From Oscillospiraceae bacterium (GTDB lineage: Bacteria > Bacillota > Clostridia > Oscillospirales > Oscillospiraceae), in assembly GCA_031261325.1 (NCBI GenBank), contig JAISKH010000064.1, positions 1 through 64,000 on the forward strand: a stretch of DNA of 64,000 nt, given 5' to 3'. Shown in pieces: positions 43,622 to 52,597 of this stretch. The translations under genes were made by a program, and so were the position numbers. The notes beneath the pieces were generated by a model. The model had not been told where the DNA came from. It made no database searches and worked only from the letters and a program-made list of their open reading frames with translations. The stretch's first letter is position 1. The number at the start of each line of letters is the position of its first letter.

Positions 43622-46042
43622 TTAGCCGTTCTCGCTCACGAAGATTGAGGCGCGGCTTTGGATAACTTTTGCGGTTTCCTCTGCGGATTTCTGTCCCGCC
43701 CAGTAAGCGGAGGTTTCTTCCGAGATGATGTTCCAAATCTGGTCGTTGCTGGACATTATTTTCGTCGCGCTCTTGATTGCGTTCAGCACCGCGTCGGCTT
43801 CCGCCTGCGAAAGCTCGTAGTCGGTGTAGAGCGACATGTCAACGTCCGCCTTATTGGTGTATGTGATAGGCATCGAGTAACCGCCCCACGAGACGTTCAG
43901 GGTTACGCCCTTTTCAAAGTCGCGGTCCGCGACGGGGGTTGTTTCGATTGCCGCCTGTTCCTCCAGCCAATGACGGTTGAGCGGAATGTCACCACCGCCG
44001 CCGCCGAACATGCCCGCCGACGCCGCTGATTTGTTCTCGGGCGTGAGCATGGTGGCTATGAACTCCCAAGCGAGGTCTTGATGCTGCGAGAAGGAGGATA
44101 TTGCGTAGTCCGTCGTGACTGTGATGATATTGCCGCTGCCCGACTCGACAGGGTAGCCGATGAAGTTAACATCCTCGCCGAATTGCGCAACCTGGTCGCG
44201 CCCGACGCGGATACCGCTAAGTGTCACGAACGAGAGGAGCGCCTTTTCGTCGCTGTACATCGTCTGCATCGCGGAGAAGTCCATGTTGGAGTAGTCAATC
44301 TCGGCGGGCAGGTTTTTGCAGAAGTACAGCGTGTCGATAAACTGCTGGCTGTCGAACGAGGTCTTGCTGCCAACCCAATCGACGTAGTTGGAGTTGTTGA
44401 CCATGATGTCAAATTGCAGCCACGAGGACGAGGTCATGCCGAACACGATGTCGGAGTCGGGGCGGTTCTTTTTAATATCGTTCAACTGCGGTGTTGTGAT
44501 GTGGTCGCCCGAGAAGATTGAAGCCTTGCCCGCGAGCGTCATGACGCTGATGCGCGGCGCGATATGGAACAGCTTGCCGTCTGTGCTTAGTGCGGTGAGT
44601 ACGTTCTCAAACAGGTCGCTGCGCGAGATGTTCGGGTCCGCGTCAAGCAGCGGGTACATGTCCGCGAACACACCCTTGTTCGTATACTTCGAGGCTTGCA
44701 AGCCTTGCAGACTGATGATGTCAGGCGCGCGACCGGCTATAATGTCCGCGTCCATCTGCGCCATGCCCTTGTTATAGTCCGTGGCGGTATTATATGTGCT
44801 GTAGTCGCGCAGGACTATGCGGGTTGTCTTGCTCGCCTTGTTAAATTCGAGAATTTGGTTCTTGGTCGCGTCGTCAATGTACATCGCGCCTAATGTAATC
44901 GTCGTCTTGCCCGCAACCGACGGGTCGGTGTTCTGCGCGAGTTTATAGAGTGTCGGCGTTGCGCCGTATGTCGCGGCGGTTTTCATGACGATGAACGTCC
45001 CGTCGCCCATCGGTGCGATGTTACCGATTGTGCGCCCGTCGATGTCGGAATCGAGGTAGTTGATAACGATAACGTCCGTGCCCGTTGCGGTGTCAAACGC
45101 GCACATTGTATCTTGATACGTGAAGTAGAACGCGTACTTGCCGCTTCCCGGGTAGATGCCCATGAAGTACTTGGAGCCTGTGTAGTTCACGCCCGCGTCC
45201 GCCGTGAAAGCCGCGGAGTCAATCGTCTTGACTGTCGTCGCGCCGCCCATCATGCCCGCCGCCGTGATATACAACGCCTTGCCGTTGTTGTCCGTCGTCA
45301 GGCTGGAGATGTAACCCGTCGTCTCCTTGACGGAGGTGAGGTACTGCCCTGTCGCCGCGGAGAACACGAGCACGGACTGTCCACCTTGCAGGTACAGATT
45401 GCCCGCCGCGTCGAACGCGAGGTTCTGCGCGTATGCCGCGCTGCCGCCCTCAATTGTGAGCAGGTCAACCTTTGACAGCTCCGCGCCGCTCGCGTCAATG
45501 CGCATGAGGTTCGTTGCGTATGTAGAGATTACGTTGTCGGGGTCTGTGCGGTCGTCGGTCGCGGTCGTCGCAATCATCCAGATTGTGCCGCTGCCGTCAA
45601 CGCGGAAGATTGAGGGGTAAAGGTGCTCGACAAAGGTTTCCTCCGTCTCGCCGTTAACCTCCTTGTGCGTCCAAACGACTTGCTCGTCCGTGCCGTCCGG
45701 CAGGAGTGAAATGATGCTTGTCGTCATTTCAAGCGGAGCCGCCCACATATTTGTGGGGTCCGGTACCGTCTCCGTCGAGAGGTAATAGACGCGCCCGTCT
45801 TTGACGAACAGCGAGCCTACCTGCCCTTTAAGCGCGATTGGGAGTTGCTCTTCCGTGAACACGGTCGAGAGCTGTACCGCGTCGCTGCCCGAGGGGGAGT
45901 TTGACGAGCCGGGGTTATTGCTGTTTCCGCCGGTCGTGCCGGATGAGGCGGGTTTTTCACCGCACGCTGCCAACAGTGTCACGAGCATGAGCACCGTCAG
46001 TATCGTCGCTATGGCTTTCTTCCAATTCGATGTCTTTGTCAT
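43622..46042 (-). CDS. Propeller-containing extracellular solute-binding lipoprotein, paralogue 1
   Basis: An 806-residue lipoprotein (lipobox LAACG, Cys27). Layout as in the downstream paralogue: linker rich in Gly, Ser and Asn; beta-propeller-like half with DAAGNLYLQGGQSVLVFS; solute-binding half with GRAPDIISL, GVFADMYPLLDADP and LAGKASIFSGD; C-terminus EETAKVIQSRASIFVSENG. ATG 46042 has AAAGGA ten bases upstream. Its first 28 codons overlap, in another frame, the end of the preceding MacB-like gene by 86 bases. The two paralogues probably bind related but different ligands. Confidence 0.78.
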   Translation of the reverse strand: MTKTSNWKKAIATILTVLMLVTLLAACGEKPASSGTTGGNSNNPGSSNSPSGSDAVQLSTVFTEEQLPIALKGQVGSLFVKDGRVYYLSTETVPDPTNMWAAPLEMTTSIISLLPDGTDEQVVWTHKEVNGETEETFVEHLYPSIFRVDGSGTIWMIATTATDDRTDPDNVISTYATNLMRIDASGAELSKVDLLTIEGGSAAYAQNLAFDAAGNLYLQGGQSVLVFSAATGQYLTSVKETTGYISSLTTDNNGKALYITAAGMMGGATTVKTIDSAAFTADAGVNYTGSKYFMGIYPGSGKYAFYFTYQDTMCAFDTATGTDVIVINYLDSDIDGRTIGNIAPMGDGTFIVMKTAATYGATPTLYKLAQNTDPSVAGKTTITLGAMYIDDATKNQILEFNKASKTTRIVLRDYSTYNTATDYNKGMAQMDADIIAGRAPDIISLQGLQASKYTNKGVFADMYPLLDADPNISRSDLFENVLTALSTDGKLFHIAPRISVMTLAGKASIFSGDHITTPQLNDIKKNRPDSDIVFGMTSSSWLQFDIMVNNSNYVDWVGSKTSFDSQQFIDTLYFCKNLPAEIDYSNMDFSAMQTMYSDEKALLSFVTLSGIRVGRDQVAQFGEDVNFIGYPVESGSGNIITVTTDYAISSFSQHQDLAWEFIATMLTPENKSAASAGMFGGGGGDIPLNRHWLEEQAAIETTPVADRDFEKGVTLNVSWGGYSMPITYTNKADVDMSLYTDYELSQAEADAVLNAIKSATKIMSSNDQIWNIISEETSAYWAGQKSAEETAKVIQSRASIFVSENG

Positions 46043-47120
46043 CTTCAAAATTCCTTTCTCCTTCGCGCAGAGCTTCATTTTTACTCGCGCGTTTATTACT
46101 TTTTGCCGTGTCGATGCGCCCTTTGATGAACGGGATTAGGTTGCGTCTGCGGCGTATCAATTTAATGATAAACACCAATACTATAATCGCGGGGAATACC
46201 GTGAACACCAGCGCGAGCAGGTAAAATATCGCGGCGGTGTACATGCGCACGCGCGCGGTGTTTTCCCAGTACGGCAGGGCGATTGCCTTTGTGCGCGTTA
46301 TCGCGCCGCCGAGACTGCCGATTGCCGAGAACAGAGACTTTCCGGTGAAGCGTCCCGCGTTTTCGACGATTTCGCGGTCAATTTCCGGCGTGGTAACGAG
46401 TCCCGTCACCGCGCCGACGCCGTATCCGCCGATGGGATTCGGCAGGACGACCTCCAAGGTTGACAGTTGCACTCCCGGCGTTAACCGCTCAAGCAGCTCG
46501 TAGCTGACGTACACGCGGTTTTGCACCGTATCGTCCTTGCTCTTTTCAAATACACCGCCGACGACGCAGGGTATTCCGCCGACTTCGACGCGCATATCCA
46601 CAATGTCGGACGCGCCGAACAACCGCCACGCGGTGTCCCAATCGAGCAGAACAATGTCCTTGGCGGCTTCGTCCGCCTTAAGCGTTTGCCCCGACATCAT
46701 ATCGAGCGAGTGTATTCTGAAGAACTCGCCTATCACGCCCGTGGCGGTCGCCTGAACCGTGGTACCGTCGCGCGCGACGGCGAGAGCCGTGTCTGTGCTC
46801 GCCGCGTCGAACCACATGCGCGCGCCGACGTTACCCGACGCGGTTATGTCCGCGATTAGCTTTGTTTCCAGCCCCGAGTTAAAGCGCGCGAACGCGTCAT
46901 AATTCAGTCCCGTACCGCGCCCGTAAAACACGGAGACTTGCGTATAGCTTGTGCTGCCGTCGCCCCCGCTCCATGCCTCGGCGGCGCGCTGCTCATATAA
47001 TCCGTTGCCGACTGTACCCGCTAGTATGAACGCTGTCAGCGCGAGCACAACGGATATAATCGCGACTGTCAAGTACGGCGGCGGCAATTTGAACCGCCGT
47101 TTTACGTTTACCGATTTCAA
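45957..47120 (-). CDS. MacB-like extracytoplasmic-domain protein without ATPase
   Basis: A 387-residue protein. One membrane helix at about 18-38 is followed by an extracytoplasmic domain (about 40-285) that resembles the MacB_PCD core: ATGVIGEFFRIHSLDMMSGQ, DIVLLDWDTAWRLFG, VVGGVFE, VYVSYELLERL. A second helix at about 292-318 (AIFYLLALVFTVFPAIIVLVF) and a basic then acidic tail follow. MacB and related permeases have three C-terminal helices and often an ATPase; both are lacking. The tail after about residue 355 is encoded over the start of the next gene. It begins six bases after the fusion-protein gene, so the two probably act together as in MacA-MacB. Confidence 0.72.
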   Translation of the reverse strand: MKSVNVKRRFKLPPPYLTVAIISVVLALTAFILAGTVGNGLYEQRAAEAWSGGDGSTSYTQVSVFYGRGTGLNYDAFARFNSGLETKLIADITASGNVGARMWFDAASTDTALAVARDGTTVQATATGVIGEFFRIHSLDMMSGQTLKADEAAKDIVLLDWDTAWRLFGASDIVDMRVEVGGIPCVVGGVFEKSKDDTVQNRVYVSYELLERLTPGVQLSTLEVVLPNPIGGYGVGAVTGLVTTPEIDREIVENAGRFTGKSLFSAIGSLGGAITRTKAIALPYWENTARVRMYTAAIFYLLALVFTVFPAIIVLVFIIKLIRRRRNLIPFIKGRIDTAKSNKRASKNEALREGERNFEDDKDIELEESHSDDTDGAHARDTVGSVR

Positions 47121-47126
47121 AATCTT

Positions 47127-49169
47127 TTACCCCACCAGCCTGACTTGTGAGCCGGGCGTAATTGGCTTGCTCGATGTTGTGATTACGAACGCCGACCAGC
47201 CGAATTCGCCCGAAACCGCGGTGCTCTTGCTGTCGCTGTTCTGAACCGTCACGTCAACGCGCGTCGCTATGTAGCGTGTGCCCAAAGGCGTGCGCTTATC
47301 CTGAGCAATTAAGACAAACGAGCCTGTCGAGTCCTCACGAACCGCGCTGTTCGGGACTATCATGTCATAGTACTGCGTCCGCGAACCGATTGAGAGGTCA
47401 AGGTTTTGACCCGCCGTCGCGCCGTCGCCCGTAACGTCAAATTCCAGAAGTTTGCGGCGGCTCGGATTGTCGCGGTCAACCTTTATCGCGGACAGTGTGC
47501 AGGTCACGCCGTTCGCGCCCCAACTGTTGATTGTCGCAATGTCGCCGACGCGAACACGCTGCGCTTCCTCGTTTGTAACCGTGAAGCTTAGTGTATAGCC
47601 CTTGCCGTTAATCTCGATTGTCGCGAGAGCGACGCCGGGCATCGTGTTGTCGCCAGCGATTGAAACCACCGACAGAACCGTTCCGCCGTAACGCGTTGTC
47701 ACGTCGTTGCCAACCTCAAGCTCTTTGAGACGCGCGATTTCAAGCTCTTGGTCCTCAATCTGCTTGCGCATTTTGCCAAGCTCAAGGTCGGTTATCGCGG
47801 CTGTCGTCGCCGCCGAATCCTGCGCGGTTTCCAGTTGCAGCATCTTGTCCTCAAGCGCGCGGCGCGCCGACTTTATCGCGTCCTCGGCTTGCTCCGGGGT
47901 GAAGTTCGCTTCCTGCGTCGCCTTTTGGAGAGCGGTTTGCGCGTCTGTCGCGGCGCGCTGAATCGCAACCAAGTCTTTCTTTTTGGAGGACAGCTTGGCG
48001 TTCAGTTCGCTTTTCTTGCCCGCGGTTTCGGCGGTAAGCTCTTTGTTTTCCGCTTCATATGCAACGTCATAGGCTTCCTTTGCGTCCGTCTCGGCGCGCT
48101 GCGCCTTTCTGTAAGCCTCCTGCGCGTTCGGCAGGATTGACGAATCGCCCTGCGCTATTGTCAGCGCGTCCTGCGCGGCTTTGAACATCGCGTCGGCGTT
48201 CTTAACGTCCGTGACCGCCGCGACAAGCGCCGGCGCGGTATGCGGCGTATAGTCCAGGAACGCGCGCAATTCCCTGCTGATTATTGACGAGAACGCGCCG
48301 GCAAGCTCGGCCTTCTTCGCGATAAAATCTTCATACAACGCAAGCTCTTCGCCTACATACGTCGCTTTAACCGCATCTTCAGCCGCGACGAGTATCGAGT
48401 CGTTCAGAGCGCCGCGAACCACCTCTTGCATCGTCGCCATGTGCTGCGTCGCTTCCGCGACGGACGTCGGGTTATTCACCGCCGCCTGTGCGTCCTCTTG
48501 CGCGCGCAGAGCGTGCTTTGAGGTTTCCTTTGCGGCTTGCCACACGTTGTAGAGCCGCAGAACCTCGCCCGTAAGTGTGCTCGGGTCAACAGGCGCGTTC
48601 AGCGCGTTGATTTGCTCGTTGATAAGCGCGATTTCGTCATTCGCTTCGGCGAGCTTATCCTGCGCCGCAAAATCCGCGGCTTTCGCGACCTCGAGCGTTG
48701 ACTGCGCGACAATCGCCTCGTCACGGCGCGTCATCGCGTCGTTCAGCGACTCTTGCAGACGCGCAATCGCAACCTCGTCGGTGCGGTAGTCGTTCGGCTT
48801 GATGTTCAGCAGCTTCATGTTGAACTGATAGCGCAGGTCGGCGAGAGTCGCCTCCGCTTGCTTCAGCTCGTTGCTGTCCGTCGGCTCAAGCTCGAACAGT
48901 ACCTGTCCGGCTTCAACCGTGTCGCCCTGACGCACGAGCACTTTCTTGATGCGGCGCGTGCGGTCAATGCTGACGCTGAAGGCTTCGTTGGACGCGACGG
49001 TGCCCGTGCCGCGCACGGCTGTGGAAATTTCGCCACCGCCCGCCTGCTGCCCCGAAACCTCGGGGAGCGAAGCGTTTAGTATCGTGTTTGAGAAAAACGT
49101 GAGCGCGAGCAGTACAGCCAAGAAGATAATCGCTATATTCTTGACCCAGCCTCTGTTATTTGCTTTCAT
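47127..49169 (-). CDS. HlyD/MacA-like membrane fusion protein with long coiled-coil
   Basis: A 680-residue protein with an N-terminal membrane helix (IAIIFLAVLLALTFFSN). Next is a biotinyl-lipoyl-like strand pair: TAVRGTGTVASNEAFSVSI, then IKKVLVRQGDTVEAGQVLFELEP. A very long helical hairpin follows (about 105-480, rich in Ala, Glu, Gln, Lys), then beta-barrel segments VGDIATINSWG and IVPNSAVREDSTGSFVLIA typical of HlyD-like adaptors. In a Gram-positive cell such a protein would extend through the wall. It follows two importer-type permeases by 12 bases, an odd setting for an adaptor. ATG 49169 is used. Confidence 0.82.
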   Translation of the reverse strand: MKANNRGWVKNIAIIFLAVLLALTFFSNTILNASLPEVSGQQAGGGEISTAVRGTGTVASNEAFSVSIDRTRRIKKVLVRQGDTVEAGQVLFELEPTDSNELKQAEATLADLRYQFNMKLLNIKPNDYRTDEVAIARLQESLNDAMTRRDEAIVAQSTLEVAKAADFAAQDKLAEANDEIALINEQINALNAPVDPSTLTGEVLRLYNVWQAAKETSKHALRAQEDAQAAVNNPTSVAEATQHMATMQEVVRGALNDSILVAAEDAVKATYVGEELALYEDFIAKKAELAGAFSSIISRELRAFLDYTPHTAPALVAAVTDVKNADAMFKAAQDALTIAQGDSSILPNAQEAYRKAQRAETDAKEAYDVAYEAENKELTAETAGKKSELNAKLSSKKKDLVAIQRAATDAQTALQKATQEANFTPEQAEDAIKSARRALEDKMLQLETAQDSAATTAAITDLELGKMRKQIEDQELEIARLKELEVGNDVTTRYGGTVLSVVSIAGDNTMPGVALATIEINGKGYTLSFTVTNEEAQRVRVGDIATINSWGANGVTCTLSAIKVDRDNPSRRKLLEFDVTGDGATAGQNLDLSIGSRTQYYDMIVPNSAVREDSTGSFVLIAQDKRTPLGTRYIATRVDVTVQNSDSKSTAVSGEFGWSAFVITTSSKPITPGSQVRLVG

Positions 49170-49181
49170 AGTCGTTACACC

Positions 49182-50078
49182 TTACCCTTTCAACCCGCCT
49201 GAATACGTGATACCCTCGACGAGATACTCCTCGCCGTAAAGGAACAGTAAAATCGCGGGAACCATATATATTGTTGCTACGGCGAACGCAAGTCCGATTT
49301 CGCCTGTGTTAATCTGCGACAGGAACACGCTTAGCGGCTGCAAATCCGGCTCCGGCATCATAATCAGCACTTGTTCCACCATGTTCCAGTAGTCGATGAA
49401 CACGAGAATCGCCACGGAGAACAGCGCGCCCTTGCACATCGGCAGACACACCTGCGTGAACACGCGCCACTCGCCCGCGCCGTCGAGCTTTGCCGCTTCG
49501 ATGAGCGACTTCGGGATTCTCCGCATCGCTTTTGTGAGGATAAACACGGAGAACGGCGCGAATATACCGGGCAGTATTATGCTCCACCGAGTGCCGAGAA
49601 TATTGAGACTGTCGGCAACCAAGTAGTTCGGCACGAGCGTGACCTGATACGGCATGAGCATTACGAAGATGAACACGAACAGCAGTATTTCCTTGAGCTT
49701 ACCTCGCGTTCGCATAAAGCTGTATGCCGCGAATGCCGCAATCGCCACCTGGAACAGCACTATCGGGAGCACGAGTATCGCGGAGTTCCAGAATTTCAGC
49801 AGGTAGTCGGGGCTTTTCAGCAGCGTCGTCGCGTACTGCGAAAACGTGACCTTATCGGGGATAAGCTTCAGGTTGACCTGTTCTGAAATAAACTGCTTGC
49901 CGCCTGTCTCGTTCTTCTGAAAGACCGCGCCGTAGTTCGCGGTGATTTCGGTTTCGGTCATGAACGAGTTCGCGAAGGTGAGTACCGTCGGCAGAAGGAA
50001 CACGACCGCGAATACGCCGCACCACAATGTCGCGAGCGCGATTTTCAGCCATCTGCCGCCAAATCGAATATTTCTCAC
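49182..50078 (-). CDS. Carbohydrate-type ABC transporter permease, MalG/UgpE-like
   Basis: A 298-residue inner-membrane protein with six helices. The EAA loop is EAAKLDGAGEWRVFTQ...P, which contacts the ATPase. The N-terminal loop of about 55 residues after helix 1 is longer than usual, as is common in the CUT1 second permease. It pairs with the permease encoded just upstream (ATGA overlap at 50075-50078). Sequence type suggests an oligosaccharide, polyol or other organic solute. The ribosome site lies in the upstream gene. Confidence 0.88.
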   Translation of the reverse strand: MRNIRFGGRWLKIALATLWCGVFAVVFLLPTVLTFANSFMTETEITANYGAVFQKNETGGKQFISEQVNLKLIPDKVTFSQYATTLLKSPDYLLKFWNSAILVLPIVLFQVAIAAFAAYSFMRTRGKLKEILLFVFIFVMLMPYQVTLVPNYLVADSLNILGTRWSIILPGIFAPFSVFILTKAMRRIPKSLIEAAKLDGAGEWRVFTQVCLPMCKGALFSVAILVFIDYWNMVEQVLIMMPEPDLQPLSVFLSQINTGEIGLAFAVATIYMVPAILLFLYGEEYLVEGITYSGGLKG

Positions 50079-50950
50079 GACTCCACGTCCTTTCCGAGCC
50101 TGCCGTCAACGATGAACAGTATACCGATAATCAGCGCCATGACGACCGCCATAATTAGCGCGGCGGCGGACAGCTTCTGGTAATCCAAGCTCTTAAACGT
50201 ATTGTTCATAAAGTGCTGTAACAGATACAGGTCCTCATACGGGTAGTCGCCCGTGAGGAGATACACCTCGCGAAAGACCTTGAACGAGTTGATGAGCGAC
50301 AGTATCGTTACGAACAGGAACGTCGGCGACAGGAAGCGGAACTTGATTTGCCAGAAGCGGCGGAACGACGACGCGCCGTCCACCGACGCGGCTTCAACAA
50401 GTGCTTTCGGGATATTCCCGAGCGCCGCCATGAAGAGTATCATGTTATAGCCGAGGTTCTTCCAAAGGAAGAGCGCGACGACAATCAAGTGGCTGTAGTC
50501 GCTCTTGAACCAGTCGATTGGCAGCACACCGAACCGCGCGAACACGTTGTTCAGCACGCCGTTGTAGTCGAACAGTACCTGCCAGATAAGCACAATCGAC
50601 GCGACGGGCACCATCATCGGGCTTAGGAACATCGTGCGGAACTTGCTCTTGCCGGGGATTTTCGCCTCAAGCACCATCGCGAGCAGGAGCGACAGCACAA
50701 CGGCGAGCGGCATCGCTATTGCGGAAAACCGAATCGTATTGCTCGCCGCGCGCTGAAACGCCGCGTTTGCGAACAGCCGCTTGAAGTTATCGAACCCGAC
50801 GTATGTATTGCTGATTGGGTTGTCAACGAGCGAGTAACGGATTATCTGCGCGAACGGAACGATGAAAAACGTGAGCACGCCCGCGAGACTCGGCAGCAGG
50901 TACAGGAACGAGACGGCGCGCGGTTTTGCGCGTCTTAGCATCCGAATCAT
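50075..50950 (-). CDS. Carbohydrate-type ABC transporter permease, MalF/UgpA-like
   Basis: A 291-residue membrane protein with six helices: SFLYLLPSLAGVLTFFIVPF at the N-terminus and the EAA loop VEAASVDGASSFRRFWQ...P near residues 180-210. This is the CUT1 first permease. It overlaps the ATPase stop (ATGA at 50947-50950) and the second permease. Along with the ATPase and the binding proteins downstream, it forms a complete importer. Confidence 0.88.
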   Translation of the reverse strand: MIRMLRRAKPRAVSFLYLLPSLAGVLTFFIVPFAQIIRYSLVDNPISNTYVGFDNFKRLFANAAFQRAASNTIRFSAIAMPLAVVLSLLLAMVLEAKIPGKSKFRTMFLSPMMVPVASIVLIWQVLFDYNGVLNNVFARFGVLPIDWFKSDYSHLIVVALFLWKNLGYNMILFMAALGNIPKALVEAASVDGASSFRRFWQIKFRFLSPTFLFVTILSLINSFKVFREVYLLTGDYPYEDLYLLQHFMNNTFKSLDYQKLSAAALIMAVVMALIIGILFIVDGRLGKDVES

Positions 50951-52164
50951 GACTCCCCGCCCCCATTATCCGACGCGTCAGGCTCGCCGCCGCTATCGGG
51001 TTCCGGCTTCGCGATTTTTGACCGTGCCGATTTGGGCGTTCCGCCGGGGCGCACCGTTATTGAGTCCTCCGTCTCGATGTCGAAGATATGAATTTTCTCA
51101 AGCTGCACCGCAAGGTTCAGCTTTTGCCCGCGCTTGACGGGTACGTCGTTAAACTCGCGCACGACGATGCGCAGGTCGCCGGGCATATCTGTGTGGATAA
51201 TCGTTTCCGCGCCGAGCACCTCAACGATGTCCGCCGACGCGCCGAGCAAGCCCTCACCCACGGCAACGCTGTCCGCAACCGAGATGTGTTCGGGGCGAAT
51301 ACCGATTGTGACCTTTTTGCCGACGAGCGACGCGAGAACGTCCTTATTAACGTTCGTCTTTTCCAGAGACAGCGCGGTCACGCCAAATTTGGCGACGACG
51401 ATTCCGCCCTCACGCGCGACTTCCGCTTCAACGAAGTTCATGCGCGGTGAGCCGATGAAGCCCGCGACAAAGATGTTCGCCGGATAGTCGTAAATGTCCT
51501 TCGGGCTGTCGTTTTGCAGTATCAGACCGCGGTCCATGATGACGATACGGTCGCCCATCGTCATTGCCTCCGTCTGGTCGTGCGTGACGTAGATGAACGT
51601 CGTCTCAAGCCGCTTGTGCAGCCTGATTATCTCCGCGCGCATGTCCGCGCGGAGCTTTGCGTCCAAGTTCGACAGCGGCTCGTCCAACAAAAACACCGCC
51701 GGGTTTCGCACCATCGCGCGCCCGAGGGCGACACGCTGGCTTTCACCGCCTGACAGCGCGCGCGGCTTACGCGCAAGAAGTCGCGTTATACCGAGCATTT
51801 CCGCCGTCTCGCGCACGCGCCTGTCAATTTCCGCCTTATTGAGATGACGGATTTTCAGCGCGAACGCCATGTTCTTGTAGACGCTCATGTGCGGATACAG
51901 CGCGTAGCTCTGGAACACCATCGCGATGTTCCTGTCCTTCGGCTGAACGTCGTTGACGAGGACGTCTCCGATATGTATTTCTCCCTCGGAGACTTCTTCG
52001 AGTCCCGCAATCATTCGCATCGTACTGGATTTTCCGCAACCCGACGGTCCGACGATTACAACGAACTCTTTGTCCTTGATGTCGAGACAGAACCCGTCAA
52101 CAGCTTTTTCACCTGTGCTGCCCGGGTAAATCTTCGACACATCTTTTAGTGTTATGCCTGCCAA
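50947..52164 (-). CDS. ABC transporter ATPase, MsmK/UgpC type
   Basis: A 405-residue ATPase. It has Walker A GPSGCGKSST, the Q-loop FQSYALYPHMSV, signature ALSGGESQRVALGRA, Walker B FLLDEPLSNLDAKLR and switch His in VTHDQTEAMTM. After about residue 230 a TOBE-like beta domain with GIRPEHI follows, the mark of CUT1 ATPases. Translation starts at TTG 52164, seven bases after GGAGG; the in-frame codons further upstream are in the leader. It is the first gene of the operon. A Ser/Gly/Asp-rich tail of about 30 residues is unusual. Confidence 0.92.
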   Translation of the reverse strand: MAGITLKDVSKIYPGSTGEKAVDGFCLDIKDKEFVVIVGPSGCGKSSTMRMIAGLEEVSEGEIHIGDVLVNDVQPKDRNIAMVFQSYALYPHMSVYKNMAFALKIRHLNKAEIDRRVRETAEMLGITRLLARKPRALSGGESQRVALGRAMVRNPAVFLLDEPLSNLDAKLRADMRAEIIRLHKRLETTFIYVTHDQTEAMTMGDRIVIMDRGLILQNDSPKDIYDYPANIFVAGFIGSPRMNFVEAEVAREGGIVVAKFGVTALSLEKTNVNKDVLASLVGKKVTIGIRPEHISVADSVAVGEGLLGASADIVEVLGAETIIHTDMPGDLRIVVREFNDVPVKRGQKLNLAVQLEKIHIFDIETEDSITVRPGGTPKSARSKIAKPEPDSGGEPDASDNGGGES

Positions 52165-52597
52165 GATTTCACCTCCAACTCGATAGACGCTTGTTCGGTT
52201 TGTGCATTTTGCCTTTACCTGCGAATCGCCTATCTGTATATGCATTATAGCACACTTTTCACGAAAATCCATATGTTTTTTCAATATTTTATATGAAATA
52301 TGAAGATTTTTTTATTCAGGTACCCGCACTTTTTGTGCAGATTACATCATTTTACAGCGGCGATTTTTGCAATTATCAATGCATTTTTCGGCAATTTTAT
52401 TACGTAAGTGTGAACCGCTGTTAATTTGCTGTTCAACATTTAACACTTGACGTTTTGTAACTGTTGTAGTTATTAGTTTTGCGCAGTAGTTATTAAATAT
52501 ATTACAAAATTATTAACTGTCCTAAGTTACCTTATCGCGATTTTTGCACTCGTCTCGCGTTTTCGCAACACTTATTATTCAGATGTGTTAACTAAGT
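52165..52597 (-). promoter_or_regulatory. AT-rich regulatory gap ahead of the hybrid ABC operon
   Basis: This 433-base gene-free region is far more AT-rich than its surroundings. On the minus strand an extended -10 (TGCTATAAT) lies at 52252-52244, about 80 bases before the TTG start; its -35 is weak. GTAGTTATTA occurs at 52466-52475 and 52486-52495, 20 bases apart on one face of the helix. No open reading frame, tRNA or riboswitch fold was recognised here. Confidence 0.55.

Noticed and set aside
52165-52597. A mobile-element remnant or small ORFs in the AT-rich gap
   Set aside because: No terminal inverted repeats, target duplications or transposase-like frames are visible; AT-richness fits a control region.
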